NCBI RefSeq assembly: GCF_001429605.1
Contig: NZ_LMSS01000003.1
Span: 186,001-250,000 of the forward strand
Length of the DNA stretch: 64,000 bases
DNA from: Phycicoccus sp. Soil802
Lineage (GTDB): Bacteria; Actinomycetota; Actinomycetes; Actinomycetales; Dermatophilaceae
Direction: 5' to 3'
Shown one piece after another: positions 17,354 through 26,146 of this stretch (position 1 is the stretch's first letter; each line of letters starts with the position of its first letter). The notes below the pieces were generated by a model that worked only from the letters and a program-made list of their open reading frames with translations, was not told the DNA's origin and searched no databases. Made by a program: the position numbers and the translations under genes.

Positions 17354-18292
17354 ATGAGTTGGGGAGGGCGCCGACAAGCACGGACCGACTTCGACGGACT
17401 CAGACGGTCGGCCAGGGACGGGGTGATGTCCCGGGCGGAGCTGCGGGCCCACGGCTGGGATCGCGACGCCGTCGCCCGTCAGGTCGTGGCACGGCGATGG
17501 GCACCTCATGGTCGCCAGACGATTGCCCTGCACACGTCCACCCTCGGCCCCGAGGCTCGTCGGTGGCGGGCACTCTGGGAGCTCGGTATCCGCGTCGCGG
17601 TGCTCGACGGTGTGACTGCCCTGCAGGCGGCAGGGCTGTCGGGATTCCACGATGATCGGGTCCACGTGTCCGTGCGGCACAACGCCCACGTGCCACAGGT
17701 GGACGACCTCGTCCTGCACAAGGTGGTCCGACGGATCGACGGTGAGCTCGCCGCCGGGGGGGTCCCGCGCACCACTCCCGCAGTAGCAGCGGTGCGAGCC
17801 GCCCACTGGGCTGTCAGCAACCGTCAGGCGGCGCTGGTGCTGGTGATGCCGGTGCAGCAACGACTCGTCACCGGTCACCAGCTCGTCGCGGCAGCCAAGG
17901 CTGTCCGCGGACGGACCCGCCGTGCCTTCATCCCCGCCGTGGCCAAGGACATCGCCAACGGAGCGGAGAGCCTCGGGGAGCTGGACTTTGCCGCGCTGTG
18001 CCGCGCACGTGGCCTCCCCGAACCCACCCGACAGGCGGTCCGGACGGTGGGGGCGATGCGCGCCTACCTCGACGTGTTCTGGGAGGACGTTGGGCTGGTC
18101 GTCGAGATCGACGGTTCGCAGCACCAGTGGGGAGTCGCTTCGACCGACGACCATTTCCGACAGAACGCCCTGGTGATCAGCGGCGATCGGGTCCTACGGA
18201 TGACGCTGATGGGTCTGCGCCTGGCTCCGGACCGGTTCATGGACCAGGTCTGCGCCGCGCATGCAGCGTTGGGGCACCGCAGAGCCAGCTGA
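17354..18292 (+). CDS. DUF559/AbiEi-like protein with endonuclease-fold C-terminus
   Basis: This 312-residue protein belongs to a family that is multicopy in actinobacteria and is often labelled type IV toxin-antitoxin AbiEi-like or DUF559. The N-terminus looks like a winged helix (GVMSRAELRAHGWDRDAVARQVVARRW). The C-terminus has the restriction-endonuclease-like core AYLDVFWEDVGLVVEIDGSQHQW, then DHFRQNALVISGDRVLRMT, resembling Vsr-type folds. Activity is unproven. The start at 17354 is preferred because the upstream in-frame ATG lies inside the palindrome. No partner gene is adjacent. Similar inverted repeats lie on both sides (17248-17299 and 18293-18336), as happens with the related gene at 61555. 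Confidence 0.75.
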   Translation: MSWGGRRQARTDFDGLRRSARDGVMSRAELRAHGWDRDAVARQVVARRWAPHGRQTIALHTSTLGPEARRWRALWELGIRVAVLDGVTALQAAGLSGFHDDRVHVSVRHNAHVPQVDDLVLHKVVRRIDGELAAGGVPRTTPAVAAVRAAHWAVSNRQAALVLVMPVQQRLVTGHQLVAAAKAVRGRTRRAFIPAVAKDIANGAESLGELDFAALCRARGLPEPTRQAVRTVGAMRAYLDVFWEDVGLVVEIDGSQHQWGVASTDDHFRQNALVISGDRVLRMTLMGLRLAPDRFMDQVCAAHAALGHRRAS

Positions 18293-18336
18293 TTCGATGT
18301 AAACCCGCCGGTGAATCCCGGCGGGTTTACATCGAA
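18293..18336. repeat. Family A palindrome, copy downstream of the DUF559-like gene
   Basis: Perfect 19-base arms (TTCGATGTAAACCCGCCGG at 18293-18311, complement at 18318-18336) surround the loop TGAATC. It begins next to the stop codon of the DUF559-like gene and ends 22 bases before the stop of the convergent membrane-protein gene, so it can terminate both. Confidence 0.9.
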
Positions 18337-18358
18337 CCGGGAGGAGGGCGAGGATCCC

Positions 18359-19231
18359 TCAGGCGCCGGCGACGGGGGCGTCCTCGCGCCGGGGCTCGCG
18401 CCACAGCTCGAGGGTCTGGGTCAGCCAGAACGTCCCGAACTGGGCGATCAGTGCGGCCTCGAGCCAGAACACCCAGTGGTCTAGCCAGCCCAGCCACGGC
18501 CCGGTGATCGCGATGACGGCGATCGAGACGACCATCAGCACGAACCCCCAGAAGTAGCGGTTCCAGAAGTGGGCCCGCACCGGCCGGCCGTCCTCCTTGG
18601 CCTGCTTGCGGGCCAGGCCGCGAGCGCTGACGAACACGACCGCCACGATGGCGACGAACAGCAGGATCGCAGCGGTGTTGTGGCCGTGGCACATGAAGGC
18701 GCCCCGGTTGAAGGCGTAGAACCCGGCCAGGCCCAGGAAGGCCACGACCGAGAACGCCAGTGCGGCCCCGGCCCCCTTGGAGAGGGCCTTCTCCGAGTCC
18801 GGTGTGGCGAACACCTGGATCCCCACCACGATGACGAACGCGACCACGGCGACGGCCATCAGCGCCGTGACGTTGTTGCTGATCGCGTCGCGCACGTCCT
18901 GGGGGATCGCCGACGACACGCACTTCTCCTCCGGCCGGGTCGGGACGAACCCCACGATGAACGCGAAGAAGCCCGACCCGTTGAGGAGCACGTCCTCCAC
19001 GTCGGTGTTGCCCTGGTAGACGATCAGGCAGGTCCCGATCGCGCAGAGGCTCGAGACGAAGACGGCGCGCACCGGCGTGTAGTACGAGGCGCTGATCGAC
19101 TGGAGCATCTGGCCACTGGCCGAGTTGATGTACATCATCACCGAGACGAAGAGCAGCAGCACCAGGAGCACCATGGCCAGCCGCAGGTACCGGTAGGTGC
19201 GCAGGAGGTCGAACTGGTAGCTCGTGGACAT
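18359..19231 (-). CDS. Seven-helix integral membrane protein of unknown function
   Basis: This 290-residue protein has about seven hydrophobic helices, starting with LAMVLLVLLLFVSVMMYI and ending with a helix in WVFWLEAALIAQFGTFWLTQT. A loop between helices 2 and 3 contains PTRPEEKCVSSAIPQDV, and another carries GAFMCHGHNT. The pattern resembles uncharacterised actinobacterial membrane proteins and I cannot assign a function. The ATG at 19231 is preceded by GAGGGG. It is divergent from purM, and the longer open frame beyond the start is antisense to purM and not real. Confidence 0.85.
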   Translation of the reverse strand: MSTSYQFDLLRTYRYLRLAMVLLVLLLFVSVMMYINSASGQMLQSISASYYTPVRAVFVSSLCAIGTCLIVYQGNTDVEDVLLNGSGFFAFIVGFVPTRPEEKCVSSAIPQDVRDAISNNVTALMAVAVVAFVIVVGIQVFATPDSEKALSKGAGAALAFSVVAFLGLAGFYAFNRGAFMCHGHNTAAILLFVAIVAVVFVSARGLARKQAKEDGRPVRAHFWNRYFWGFVLMVVSIAVIAITGPWLGWLDHWVFWLEAALIAQFGTFWLTQTLELWREPRREDAPVAGA

Positions 19232-19327
19232 GGCTGATCCCCTCGTGAGAACGGTCCCTGCACCACTGAAGAGGAGGGTCCCACGGCCGCGTCTGATACG
19301 TCTGCCGGAGCGCACTAGGCTGGGCGG

Positions 19328-20443
19328 GTGAGCGAGCCGATCACCTATGCCTCCGCCGGTGTCGACGTCGAGGCCGGTGACAAGGCAGTCGAGCTGATGA
19401 AGGCGTCCGTCCGTCGGGCCACCCGTCCCGAGGTGCTCGGCGGCCTGGGTGGCTTCGCCGGCATGTTCGACGCCTCGGCGATCGCCCGGATGACCCACCC
19501 GGTGCTCGCCACCAGCACCGACGGGGTGGGCACCAAGGTCGCCATCGCCCAGGCGCTCGACCGGCACGACACCATCGGCTTCGACCTCGTCGGCATGGTC
19601 GTCGACGACATCGTCGTGTGCGGCGCGGAGCCCCTGTTCATGACCGACTACATCGCCACGGGCAAGGTCGTCCCCGAGCGGATCGCGGCCATCGTCACCG
19701 GCATCGCCGCCGCGTGCGAGCAGGCGCGGGTCGCCCTGGTGGGCGGCGAGACCGCCGAGCACCCCGGCCTGCTCGAGCCCGACGAGTACGACGTGGCCGG
19801 TGCCGCGACCGGCGTCGTGGAGTATGCCGATGTGCTGGGTCCCGATCGCGTGGTGCCTGGCGACGTGGTGCTGGCGCTCGGCTCCAGCGGGCTCCACTCG
19901 AACGGGTATTCGTTGGTGCGCAAGGTGATCGGCTCCGCGGGCTGGCAGCTCGACCGCCATGTCGACGACTTCGGGCAGAGCCTCGGCGAGGAGCTGCTGA
20001 CCCCGACGCGGGTCTACTCCGCCGACCTGCTCGACCTCATCCGCACCGACGGGATCGACGTCCACGCGCTGTCCCACGTGACTGGCGGAGGGCTGGTCGC
20101 GAACCTCGCGCGGGTCCTCCCGCCCACCGTCTTCGCCCGGCTCGACCGCTCCACCTGGACCCCACCGGCGGTCTTCTCGACGATCGGCTCGCTCGGCCAG
20201 GTCCCGCGCGCCGACCTCGAGCGCACCCTCAACATGGGGGTCGGCTTCGTCGCGATGCTGCCGGCCGACCAGGTCGACGCGGCCACGCGCGAGCTGGAGG
20301 CACGCGGCATACCCGCGTGGACGCTGGGCGAGGTGACCGCAGCCGAGGACGCCGTCGTCGACGACGCCCACGAGGTGGTCCGCGGCGCCAAGGGCGTCGA
20401 GGGCGGTGCCGTCCAGCTCGTCGGGGACCACCCGGCCGGCTGA
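19328..20443 (+). CDS. purM: Phosphoribosylformylglycinamidine cyclo-ligase
   Basis: PurM (AIR synthetase) closes FGAM to aminoimidazole ribotide with ATP. The 371-residue protein starts ITYASAGVDVEAGD and contains HPVLATSTDGVGTKV, GFDLVGMVVDDIVVCGAEPLFMTDYIA and SSGLHSNGYSLVRKV, all diagnostic. The GTG start is six bases after TAGGCT, with no Shine-Dalgarno sequence, so the transcript is likely leaderless. A 22-bp direct repeat straddles the stop codon. Confidence 0.97.
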   Translation: MSEPITYASAGVDVEAGDKAVELMKASVRRATRPEVLGGLGGFAGMFDASAIARMTHPVLATSTDGVGTKVAIAQALDRHDTIGFDLVGMVVDDIVVCGAEPLFMTDYIATGKVVPERIAAIVTGIAAACEQARVALVGGETAEHPGLLEPDEYDVAGAATGVVEYADVLGPDRVVPGDVVLALGSSGLHSNGYSLVRKVIGSAGWQLDRHVDDFGQSLGEELLTPTRVYSADLLDLIRTDGIDVHALSHVTGGGLVANLARVLPPTVFARLDRSTWTPPAVFSTIGSLGQVPRADLERTLNMGVGFVAMLPADQVDAATRELEARGIPAWTLGEVTAAEDAVVDDAHEVVRGAKGVEGGAVQLVGDHPAG

Positions 20444-20478
20444 CGAACGGGTCCCTCCCGGCCGGCTCACGAACGGGT
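20431..20478. repeat. 22-bp direct repeat spanning the purM stop codon
   Basis: A 22-base sequence made of CCCGGCCGGC followed by TGACGAACGGGT (20431-20452) is repeated at 20457-20478 with one change. It looks like a local tandem duplication and has no evident function. Confidence 0.7.
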
Positions 20479-20512
20479 TCCGCTCGGCGACCCGCGGGGC
20501 TACCGTCGGGCT

Positions 20513-21004
20513 GTGTGGGCTCCTGACGACGAGGACCAGACGGTGCGGCAGTACCGCTTCCTCCTGCGCACCGCGCCCCTCGACGCGCTCGAGGCAGGCC
20601 ACGTCGAGGCCCTGGAGCCGATGTGGCGCTCGCGTCGTTCGGTCGTGCTGCGGGCCGTCCAGGAGGGCCTGGTCGCCGGCGCGCGCCTCGACCCCGACGA
20701 CGTGCGGCGGCTCGCCCACCTCATCGTGCTCGGGGAGCGCCGCCGGCCGGGTGACTTCCTGGCGGCCTGTCCGCGAGCGGTGCTGACCCCGCTGGCCGGG
20801 GCGGTCATCCTGAGCGAGGCGATGTTCGGCCGGTTCGGTGGGTATGCCGCGTGGGACGGCGCCGAGCCCGACCTCAAGGACGAGACGGAGTGGGCCGACG
20901 GCGGCTTCGGCGAGCACTGGCACGACGTGCTGACGAGTCACGTCAGCTACAGGACCGCGACCGGGGGACCGAGCTCGCCGGACGCGGCGTTCGGAGGCGT
21001 CTGA
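20513..21004 (+). CDS. Tandem paralogue 1 of a three-gene family, unknown function
   Basis: This 163-residue soluble protein is not recognised. It shares with the gene at 21679 the segments DQTVRQYRFLLRTAPLDAL, EALEP (EALDH in the other), VQEGLVAGARLDPDD, GERRRPGDFLAAC and FGGYAAWDG, and more loosely with the gene at 21161. It is alpha-helical in appearance, with no signal peptide or membrane helix. It begins at a GTG six bases after TACCGT, which suggests a leaderless transcript. The GYAAW codons coincide with a copy of the 13-mer GTATGCCGCGTGG. Confidence 0.78.
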   Translation: MWAPDDEDQTVRQYRFLLRTAPLDALEAGHVEALEPMWRSRRSVVLRAVQEGLVAGARLDPDDVRRLAHLIVLGERRRPGDFLAACPRAVLTPLAGAVILSEAMFGRFGGYAAWDGAEPDLKDETEWADGGFGEHWHDVLTSHVSYRTATGGPSSPDAAFGGV

Positions 21005-21160
21005 CGCCTGACGTCCCGTCTGGGCGGATCCGTACCGGTTTGCCGTGTTCGAGCTGTCCACTCTGCACCGTTACGCCGCCCACGCCTCATCCGTCTGCAG
21101 GAGTCCGACAATGCATTCTGGGTGAGCCGATCCAGACCGGTGCTGCCTACCGTCGGACTC

Positions 21161-21670
21161 GTGGGAATCTTCAAGCGTCGCGCGCCTGCCGAGCCGGTCG
21201 GTCCGGTGGAGCGTCCGCAGGTGCGCCAGTACCGCTACCTGCTCGGCACCGCTGACCTGGATGCGCTGGTCGGCGTCCACCGCGAGGCGCTCGCCTCGCT
21301 CGACGTCCTCATCCGCGCGCACATCCTCCGGACCAGCCAGGACCGCACCCTCAACGGGCGCGAGCTCACCGTCGACGACATCGCTGGCCTCGCCGAGCTG
21401 CTCTGCACGGCCGAGGTGCAGGCCCCCGGCATCATCGCCGGTGCGCTGACGGAGGCCGCCCTCGAGCGCCTGGCCCACCGGGTGACCACCCATCCGGACG
21501 CCGAGCCCCTGCTCGAGGGATACGGCGGCTGGGACGGGTCCGACCCCGAGCCGCGCCTGCCCAGCCACGCCCACACCGCTCCGGTCGTGCGCCAGGTCAC
21601 CAGCCCGATGATCGTCGTCGCGCCCCAGACCGCGTCGATCGGGGCCCCACGGAGCCTCGCCAGCCCTTAG
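21161..21670 (+). CDS. Tandem paralogue 2 of a three-gene family, unknown function
   Basis: This 169-residue protein starts MGIFKRRAP and is the most diverged of three tandem paralogues: VRQYRYLLGTADLDALVGVHREAL corresponds to VRQYRFLLRTAPLDALEAGHVEAL in the first, and LLEGYGGWDGSDPEP to GGYAAWDG. It has a C-terminal extension rich in Pro, Val and Thr. The GTG at 21161 lies seven bases after TACCGT; the in-frame GTG at 21122 is upstream of that box and unlikely. No function can be assigned. Confidence 0.75.
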   Translation: MGIFKRRAPAEPVGPVERPQVRQYRYLLGTADLDALVGVHREALASLDVLIRAHILRTSQDRTLNGRELTVDDIAGLAELLCTAEVQAPGIIAGALTEAALERLAHRVTTHPDAEPLLEGYGGWDGSDPEPRLPSHAHTAPVVRQVTSPMIVVAPQTASIGAPRSLASP

Positions 21671-21678
21671 CATCAGGT

Positions 21679-22179
21679 ATGGGGACACAGGCGCACGACC
21701 CGGAGGACCAGACCGTCAGGCAGTACCGCTTCCTCTTGCGGACCGCGCCACTGGACGCCCTCCAGGCCGCCCACCAGGAGGCGCTCGACCACCTCGACGA
21801 CAGCCAGTGCGCGCTGGTCCTGGCCGCTGTCCGCGACGGACTCGTCGCCGGGCAGCGGTTGGCTCCGGGCGACACCGGCGCGATCGCGCGGCTCGTCAGC
21901 ATCGGTGAGCGTCGCGACCCCAGGGCCTTCCTCGACGCGTGCGACCCGACCGTCCTGCACGCGCTCGCCGACGCCGTCAACCAGGCCGAGGCGGCCTTCG
22001 GCCTCTTCAGCGGGTATGCCGCGTGGGACGGTTCCGACCCAGCGCCGCGGGAGTCGGGCGTCGACCACGGCGGCGACGGCGCGCAGGAGGCGATCGGGGT
22101 GCAGGTGAACACAGCCCGCGAGCTGGCGCGGATCCATGCGGCCCAGACCGGTGTCGGTGCCGGCGGCCTGGGCTTCTAG
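21679..22179 (+). CDS. Tandem paralogue 3 of a three-gene family, unknown function
   Basis: This 166-residue protein is close to the first copy: DQTVRQYRFLLRTAPLDALQAAHQEAL, VRDGLVAGQRLAPGD, SIGERRDPRAFLDACDP and SGYAAWDGSDPAP. It has a C-terminal extension ending GGLGF. The ATG is five bases after TAGCAT, again fitting a leaderless transcript. Its stop TAG overlaps the stop of the convergent hydrolase gene (shared CTAG). All three copies lie head to tail within 1.7 kb. The function is unknown. Confidence 0.78.
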   Translation: MGTQAHDPEDQTVRQYRFLLRTAPLDALQAAHQEALDHLDDSQCALVLAAVRDGLVAGQRLAPGDTGAIARLVSIGERRDPRAFLDACDPTVLHALADAVNQAEAAFGLFSGYAAWDGSDPAPRESGVDHGGDGAQEAIGVQVNTARELARIHAAQTGVGAGGLGF

Positions 22180-22718
22180 CCGAGCACCTCGTCGGTGGTC
22201 GCCAGCGTGACGAGCGGCGCGTAGAGCGACATCACGTCCAACGCCTTCTGGTGGTTGTCGTCGGTGGACCCGGCGCAGGCGTCGGTCACGACCGTGACCG
22301 ACGCGCCCGCGTCGGCAGCGGCCAGGACCGTGGAGATCACACAGCAGTCGGTCGCCACCCCCGCCACCACGAGCGACGGCTGCTCGCCGACCACCCGGCG
22401 CAGGTCGTCGTTCCACTTCCCGAACGTCGTGGCGACCACGGTGCGCGTCGCCAGGGCCGCGATGTCGTCGGTCAGCTCGTAGAGCCGACTGTCGGCGGGC
22501 TCGAGCGCCCACGGGAACTCTGAGTAGTACGGCACCCACGCCCCGGTCGGGGTGGCCGGGGCCACGAACCGGGTGAACACCGCCCGCTCGCCGAAGGCGG
22601 GGGTGAGGCGCGCGACGTTGGCCGCGGCCGCGGCATACCGAGGGGCACGCCAGGTGCTGGTCGGGTCACCGAAGACGCGCTGCAGGTCGATCGCCACGAG
22701 CCACCGGCGATCGGTCAC
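22176..22718 (-). CDS. Isochorismatase-family cysteine hydrolase
   Basis: This 180-residue protein belongs to the isochorismatase/nicotinamidase-like cysteine hydrolases. The catalytic triad is visible as Asp11 in AIDLQRVF, the lysine in TTFGKWND near residue 99 and the cysteine in GVATDCCV near residue 124. It hydrolyses a small amide or similar substrate in the cytosol. The GTG start overlaps the stop of the NCS1 permease (GTGA), so it is translationally coupled to uptake of a nucleobase-like compound, which suggests it acts on the imported substrate. Confidence 0.87.
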   Translation of the reverse strand: MTDRRWLVAIDLQRVFGDPTSTWRAPRYAAAAANVARLTPAFGERAVFTRFVAPATPTGAWVPYYSEFPWALEPADSRLYELTDDIAALATRTVVATTFGKWNDDLRRVVGEQPSLVVAGVATDCCVISTVLAAADAGASVTVVTDACAGSTDDNHQKALDVMSLYAPLVTLATTDEVLG

Positions 22719-24205
22719 GTGCCGGCCTCCTGACGACGGACGGTGCGGCGACGCAGGACCAGGGTGACCAGGAACGAGAGGACCAGGGCGAGGAGGACCC
22801 CGAGGTTGGCGTAGGGCCAGTTGCCCTCCCAGTAGGGACCGGCCGGGTCGTCGACGAACTTCCCCAGCCCGAGGGGCTCGAGCAGGTAGCCCTGCCAGTT
22901 GTTCCACGACGCGTCCCCGGCGAAGCTGTTGACGACCAGGCCCCAGCCGAGCACGGTCGCGACGACCATGGTGCCGATCGAGGTCCAGTCCCAGGAGCCG
23001 TAGCGGCCGCGCACGTCGAACAGGGCGTCGTCGTCGTAGTCGCGCTTGCGCAGCACGAGGTCGGAGATCATGATCCCGGCCCACGCCGCGAGCGGGACGC
23101 CGAGCGTGATGAGGAACGACTGGAACGGGTTGATGAAGCTCTCGGCGAAGAACACCACCCAGATGGTGCCCACCGTGAGGATGACCCCGTCGATGAAGGC
23201 CGCCCGCGGTCGCGGGATCCGCACACCGAGGGACAGCAGGGTCAGGCCCGACGAGTAGATGCCGAGCACCGCGCCGCTCACGAGCGCGAGGATCGCGGCC
23301 ACGAGGAAGGGCAGCAGGAACCAGGTCGGCAGGATCGTGGCGAGCGTGCCGATCGGGTCGGCCTGGATGCCGTCGCGCAGCTTCTGGTCGGAACCGGCCA
23401 GCAGGAGCCCGTAGATGACCAGGACCGTGGGGGCGAGCGCCCCACCGAAGGTGTTCCAGGCGACGATCGAGGCGCCCGAGGCGTCGCGTCGCTGGTAGCG
23501 CGACCAGTCGGCGGCGATGTTGATCCAGCCCAGGCCGAAGCCGGTCATGACCAGGACCAGGGCGCCGATGACGGCCCCGGTGGAGCCGCTCGGCAGCGCG
23601 TTGACGGCGGACAGGTCCACGTCATCGATGGTCAGCGCGATGTAGACGATCGTCGCGATGCCGGTGATCCACGTGAGGTACGACTGCATCTTCATGATGA
23701 TGTGGTAGCCGGCCACCGAGGCCGCCACGATCAGCGAAGCCACGACGACGCACGCCACGACCTTGGTGCCCGTGCCGCCGCCCCAGCCGAGCTGCTTGAA
23801 GATCGTCGCCGTGGCCAGCGTGGCCAGGATCGCTAGGAAGGTCTCCCACCCGATCGAGGTCAGCCAGGAGATCACGCCGGGCACCTTCTGCCCGGTCACG
23901 CCGAAGGCCGAGCGCGACAGGATCATGGTCGGTGCCGAGCCACGCTTGCCGGCGATTGCGATCAGCCCGCACAGCAGGAACGACACGACGACGCCCACGA
24001 CGGTGACCAGCACGGCCTGCCAGAACGAGATCTTGAAACCCAGCACGAAGCCGGCGTAGCTGATCCCGAAGACCGAGACGTTGGCCGCGAACCACGGCCA
24101 GAAGAGGTCCTTCGGACGGGCCGTGCGAGCGGCCTCGTCGATGATCTCGATCCCGGTGGTCTCCACCCCCAGGCGCTGGGTCTCAGCGCGCGTGTCTGTG
24201 CTCAT
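22715..24205 (-). CDS. NCS1-family nucleobase/cytosine permease
   Basis: This 496-residue transporter of the nucleobase-cation-symport-1 family has about 12 helices and the cytosine-permease hallmarks PWFAANVSVFGISYAGFVLG, GLIAIAGKRGSAPTMILSRSAFGVTGQKVPGVISWL and GFGLGWINIAADWSRYQ. It should import cytosine, a purine or a related heterocycle with a cation. The ATG at 24205 is six bases after TACGCT, with no Shine-Dalgarno sequence. It is coupled to the cysteine hydrolase downstream. The location within a purine-gene region suggests salvage. Confidence 0.9.
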   Translation of the reverse strand: MSTDTRAETQRLGVETTGIEIIDEAARTARPKDLFWPWFAANVSVFGISYAGFVLGFKISFWQAVLVTVVGVVVSFLLCGLIAIAGKRGSAPTMILSRSAFGVTGQKVPGVISWLTSIGWETFLAILATLATATIFKQLGWGGGTGTKVVACVVVASLIVAASVAGYHIIMKMQSYLTWITGIATIVYIALTIDDVDLSAVNALPSGSTGAVIGALVLVMTGFGLGWINIAADWSRYQRRDASGASIVAWNTFGGALAPTVLVIYGLLLAGSDQKLRDGIQADPIGTLATILPTWFLLPFLVAAILALVSGAVLGIYSSGLTLLSLGVRIPRPRAAFIDGVILTVGTIWVVFFAESFINPFQSFLITLGVPLAAWAGIMISDLVLRKRDYDDDALFDVRGRYGSWDWTSIGTMVVATVLGWGLVVNSFAGDASWNNWQGYLLEPLGLGKFVDDPAGPYWEGNWPYANLGVLLALVLSFLVTLVLRRRTVRRQEAGT

Positions 24206-24362
24206 GACGCGAGCGTAGCTCTCAGGACACGCGCACCGACCGAGGCGCCACGCCACCATGACCTGATGGGCACAGCGACATGGCCGCACGCCGCAGCGCG
24301 ACGGAGGTGACACACGAGCCCGAAGGCCCGCGCATGAGGTGGTGGTCAGTCAGGTCGTCAGG

Positions 24363-24560
24363 TCATCGCTGACCCGAGGCCCACTTTCCGTACTCGTCGT
24401 ACTCGTCCTCGCCCACGGAGCTGTCGGAAACAGGTTCCGGCTCCGCGTAGGAGGACCCGTGCAGTTCTCGCTCAAGTGCCGTCAGGTCGGTGTTGGGAGA
24501 GAAGTACTTCAGCTCCCGAGCAACCTTGGTCTGCTTGGCTTTAGCCCGGCCGCGCCCCAT
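24363..24560 (-). CDS. DUF3073 family protein
   Basis: This 65-residue acidic-tailed protein begins MGRGRAKAKQTKVARELKY, the signature of DUF3073, a conserved small actinobacterial family of unknown function. The C-terminal half is rich in Glu, Asp and Tyr (GEDEYDEYGKW). It is commonly near purM, as here. The 219 bases between it and vdh contain an AT-rich stretch (GTGTATATGT near 24653-24662) that could be its promoter, and nothing else I recognise. Confidence 0.9.
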   Translation of the reverse strand: MGRGRAKAKQTKVARELKYFSPNTDLTALERELHGSSYAEPEPVSDSSVGEDEYDEYGKWASGQR

Positions 24561-24779
24561 GGCGTGACCCCCTCATGCGTCTGCCGGGACGGCATCACCT
24601 AGTCGAGTCACCTGTTCGGTGCCTCGGCTCCGCGGAGCGGTCCCGGGAATCGTGTATATGTCGTGGGGTCAACGCTACATGAGCGGCGCAAGTTCTGTGG
24701 CGAGACCCACGTCTCACCTCGTCGAAAACACCCGTTCGGCGCGGGCTGACCCGCGGAACGGCAGGTCAGGCCCCGGCGC

Positions 24780-25907
24780 TCAGCGCGCGGGCAGCCAGAT
24801 GCCGGCCGCCTGCTTGGCCGCCATCCGCTCCTCGGCGATGTGGTCGGCGGCCGCGGCGGGGGTGATCCCCCGCTCGTCGGCCGTCCGGAGCACCTCGAGG
24901 GTGTGGTCGAAGATCGCCGTGGCGCCCTTCTTGGCGCGCTCGAAGTCGAAGCCGTGCAGCTCGTCGCTGACCTGGATCACGCCACCGGCGTTGACGAGGA
25001 AGTCGGGGGCGTAGGTGATGCCGCGCTCGCGGAGGCGGTCGGCGGTGCCGCCGTCCCCCTCCCTGACGAGCTGGTTGTTGGCCCCGCCGCAGACCACGGT
25101 GGCGCGCAGGGTCTCGACGGTCGTGTCGTCGAGGGCGCCGCCCAGCGCGCAGGGCGCGTAGACGTCGATGTCGGAGGTGACCAGGGTGGCCGTGTCGGCG
25201 ACCACCTCGATCTCGGGGTGCTGGGCCTTCAGCGCGGCGAGCGCCTGCTGGTTGACGTCGGTCACCAGGACCCGCGCGCCGTCCTCGAGGAGGTGGCCGG
25301 CGAGGATGCGCCCGACCTTGCCCACCCCGGCGATGCCCACGGTGCGGCCCTTGAGGGTGGGCTCGCCCCACAGGTGCTGTGCGGCGGCACGTTGGCCCTG
25401 GAAGACGCCGAAGGCGGTCAGCACCGACGAGTCGCCGGCTCCGCCGTTGGCCTCGGACCGGCCGGTGGCGAACCGGGTGGTCTCGCTGACCACGTCCATG
25501 TCGGCCACGTAGGTGCCCACGTCGCAGGCGGTGACGTAACGGCCACCGAGGGACTCGACGAAGCGGCCGTAGGCGCGCAGGAGGTCGGGGGTCTTGTCCG
25601 TGGCCGGGTCGCCGATGATGACGGCCTTGCCGCCGCCGAGGTCGAGGCCGGCCACGGCGTTCTTGTAGGCCATGCCCTTGGAGAGGCGCAGCACGTCGGC
25701 CAGGGCCGCGTCCTCGCTCTCGTAGGGGTAGAACCGCGTGCCGCCCAGGGCCGGCCCGAGAGCCGTGGAGTAGATGCCGATGATGGCCCGCAACCCGGTC
25801 TGCCGGTCGTGGCAGAAGACGACCTGCTCGTGCGCGGAGGTGTCCGTGGGGGAGGGGGCGGGTGGGGCCGTGGTCAGGCTGGGGAGGGGCGACGAGGACG
25901 CGGTCAC
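24780..25907 (-). CDS. vdh: Leu/Val/Phe (branched-chain amino acid) dehydrogenase
   Basis: This 375-residue NAD-dependent amino acid dehydrogenase oxidatively deaminates valine or similar amino acids. It shows [38 protein letters not shown] with the catalytic lysines near residues 75-92, and the dinucleotide motif [14 protein letters not shown]. The GTG at 25907 is chosen because AAGGAG lies eight bases upstream; longer in-frame starts lack support. The first 20 residues are low-complexity Ser/Pro. It is divergent from bldC, the same pairing known from Streptomyces. Confidence 0.9.
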   Translation of the reverse strand: MTASSSPLPSLTTAPPAPSPTDTSAHEQVVFCHDRQTGLRAIIGIYSTALGPALGGTRFYPYESEDAALADVLRLSKGMAYKNAVAGLDLGGGKAVIIGDPATDKTPDLLRAYGRFVESLGGRYVTACDVGTYVADMDVVSETTRFATGRSEANGGAGDSSVLTAFGVFQGQRAAAQHLWGEPTLKGRTVGIAGVGKVGRILAGHLLEDGARVLVTDVNQQALAALKAQHPEIEVVADTATLVTSDIDVYAPCALGGALDDTTVETLRATVVCGGANNQLVREGDGGTADRLRERGITYAPDFLVNAGGVIQVSDELHGFDFERAKKGATAIFDHTLEVLRTADERGITPAAAADHIAEERMAAKQAAGIWLPAR

Positions 25908-26146
25908 GGTGGTGACTCCTTGAGCTCGGTGAGGCGCAGGGGCGGGGTGTCGGCGCGGATCGCGCGCCAGGTCCAGCGTAGGCCCCATGATTGCGCCCCA
26001 GCCCCTCGGATCGCGCCCCGGGCCGGTCACAGGGTGGTCCTGTGACTAGTCCCAACGGGCCATATCGGATGACCCGGTTGGAATGTTCCCAAAGCGTCCC
26101 GCTTGTCCGATTATTGGAGGACGTCCCCTGCACTAGGAGTTATGTC

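Noticed and set aside
15299-18154. 951-codon reverse-strand open frame across purF and the DUF559-like gene
   Set aside because: It contains no recognisable domain and crosses two well-supported forward genes and a palindrome.
17354-18292. Classical AbiE toxin-antitoxin pair
   Set aside because: No AbiEii-like nucleotidyltransferase gene is adjacent here or at 61555, so only the family resemblance is reported.
18359-21061. A 900-codon open frame on the reverse strand
   Set aside because: Only the part from 19231 downward has protein character (membrane helices). The rest is antisense to purM and its neighbour, with Arg/Ala/Gly/Val-rich composition typical of high-GC shadow frames.
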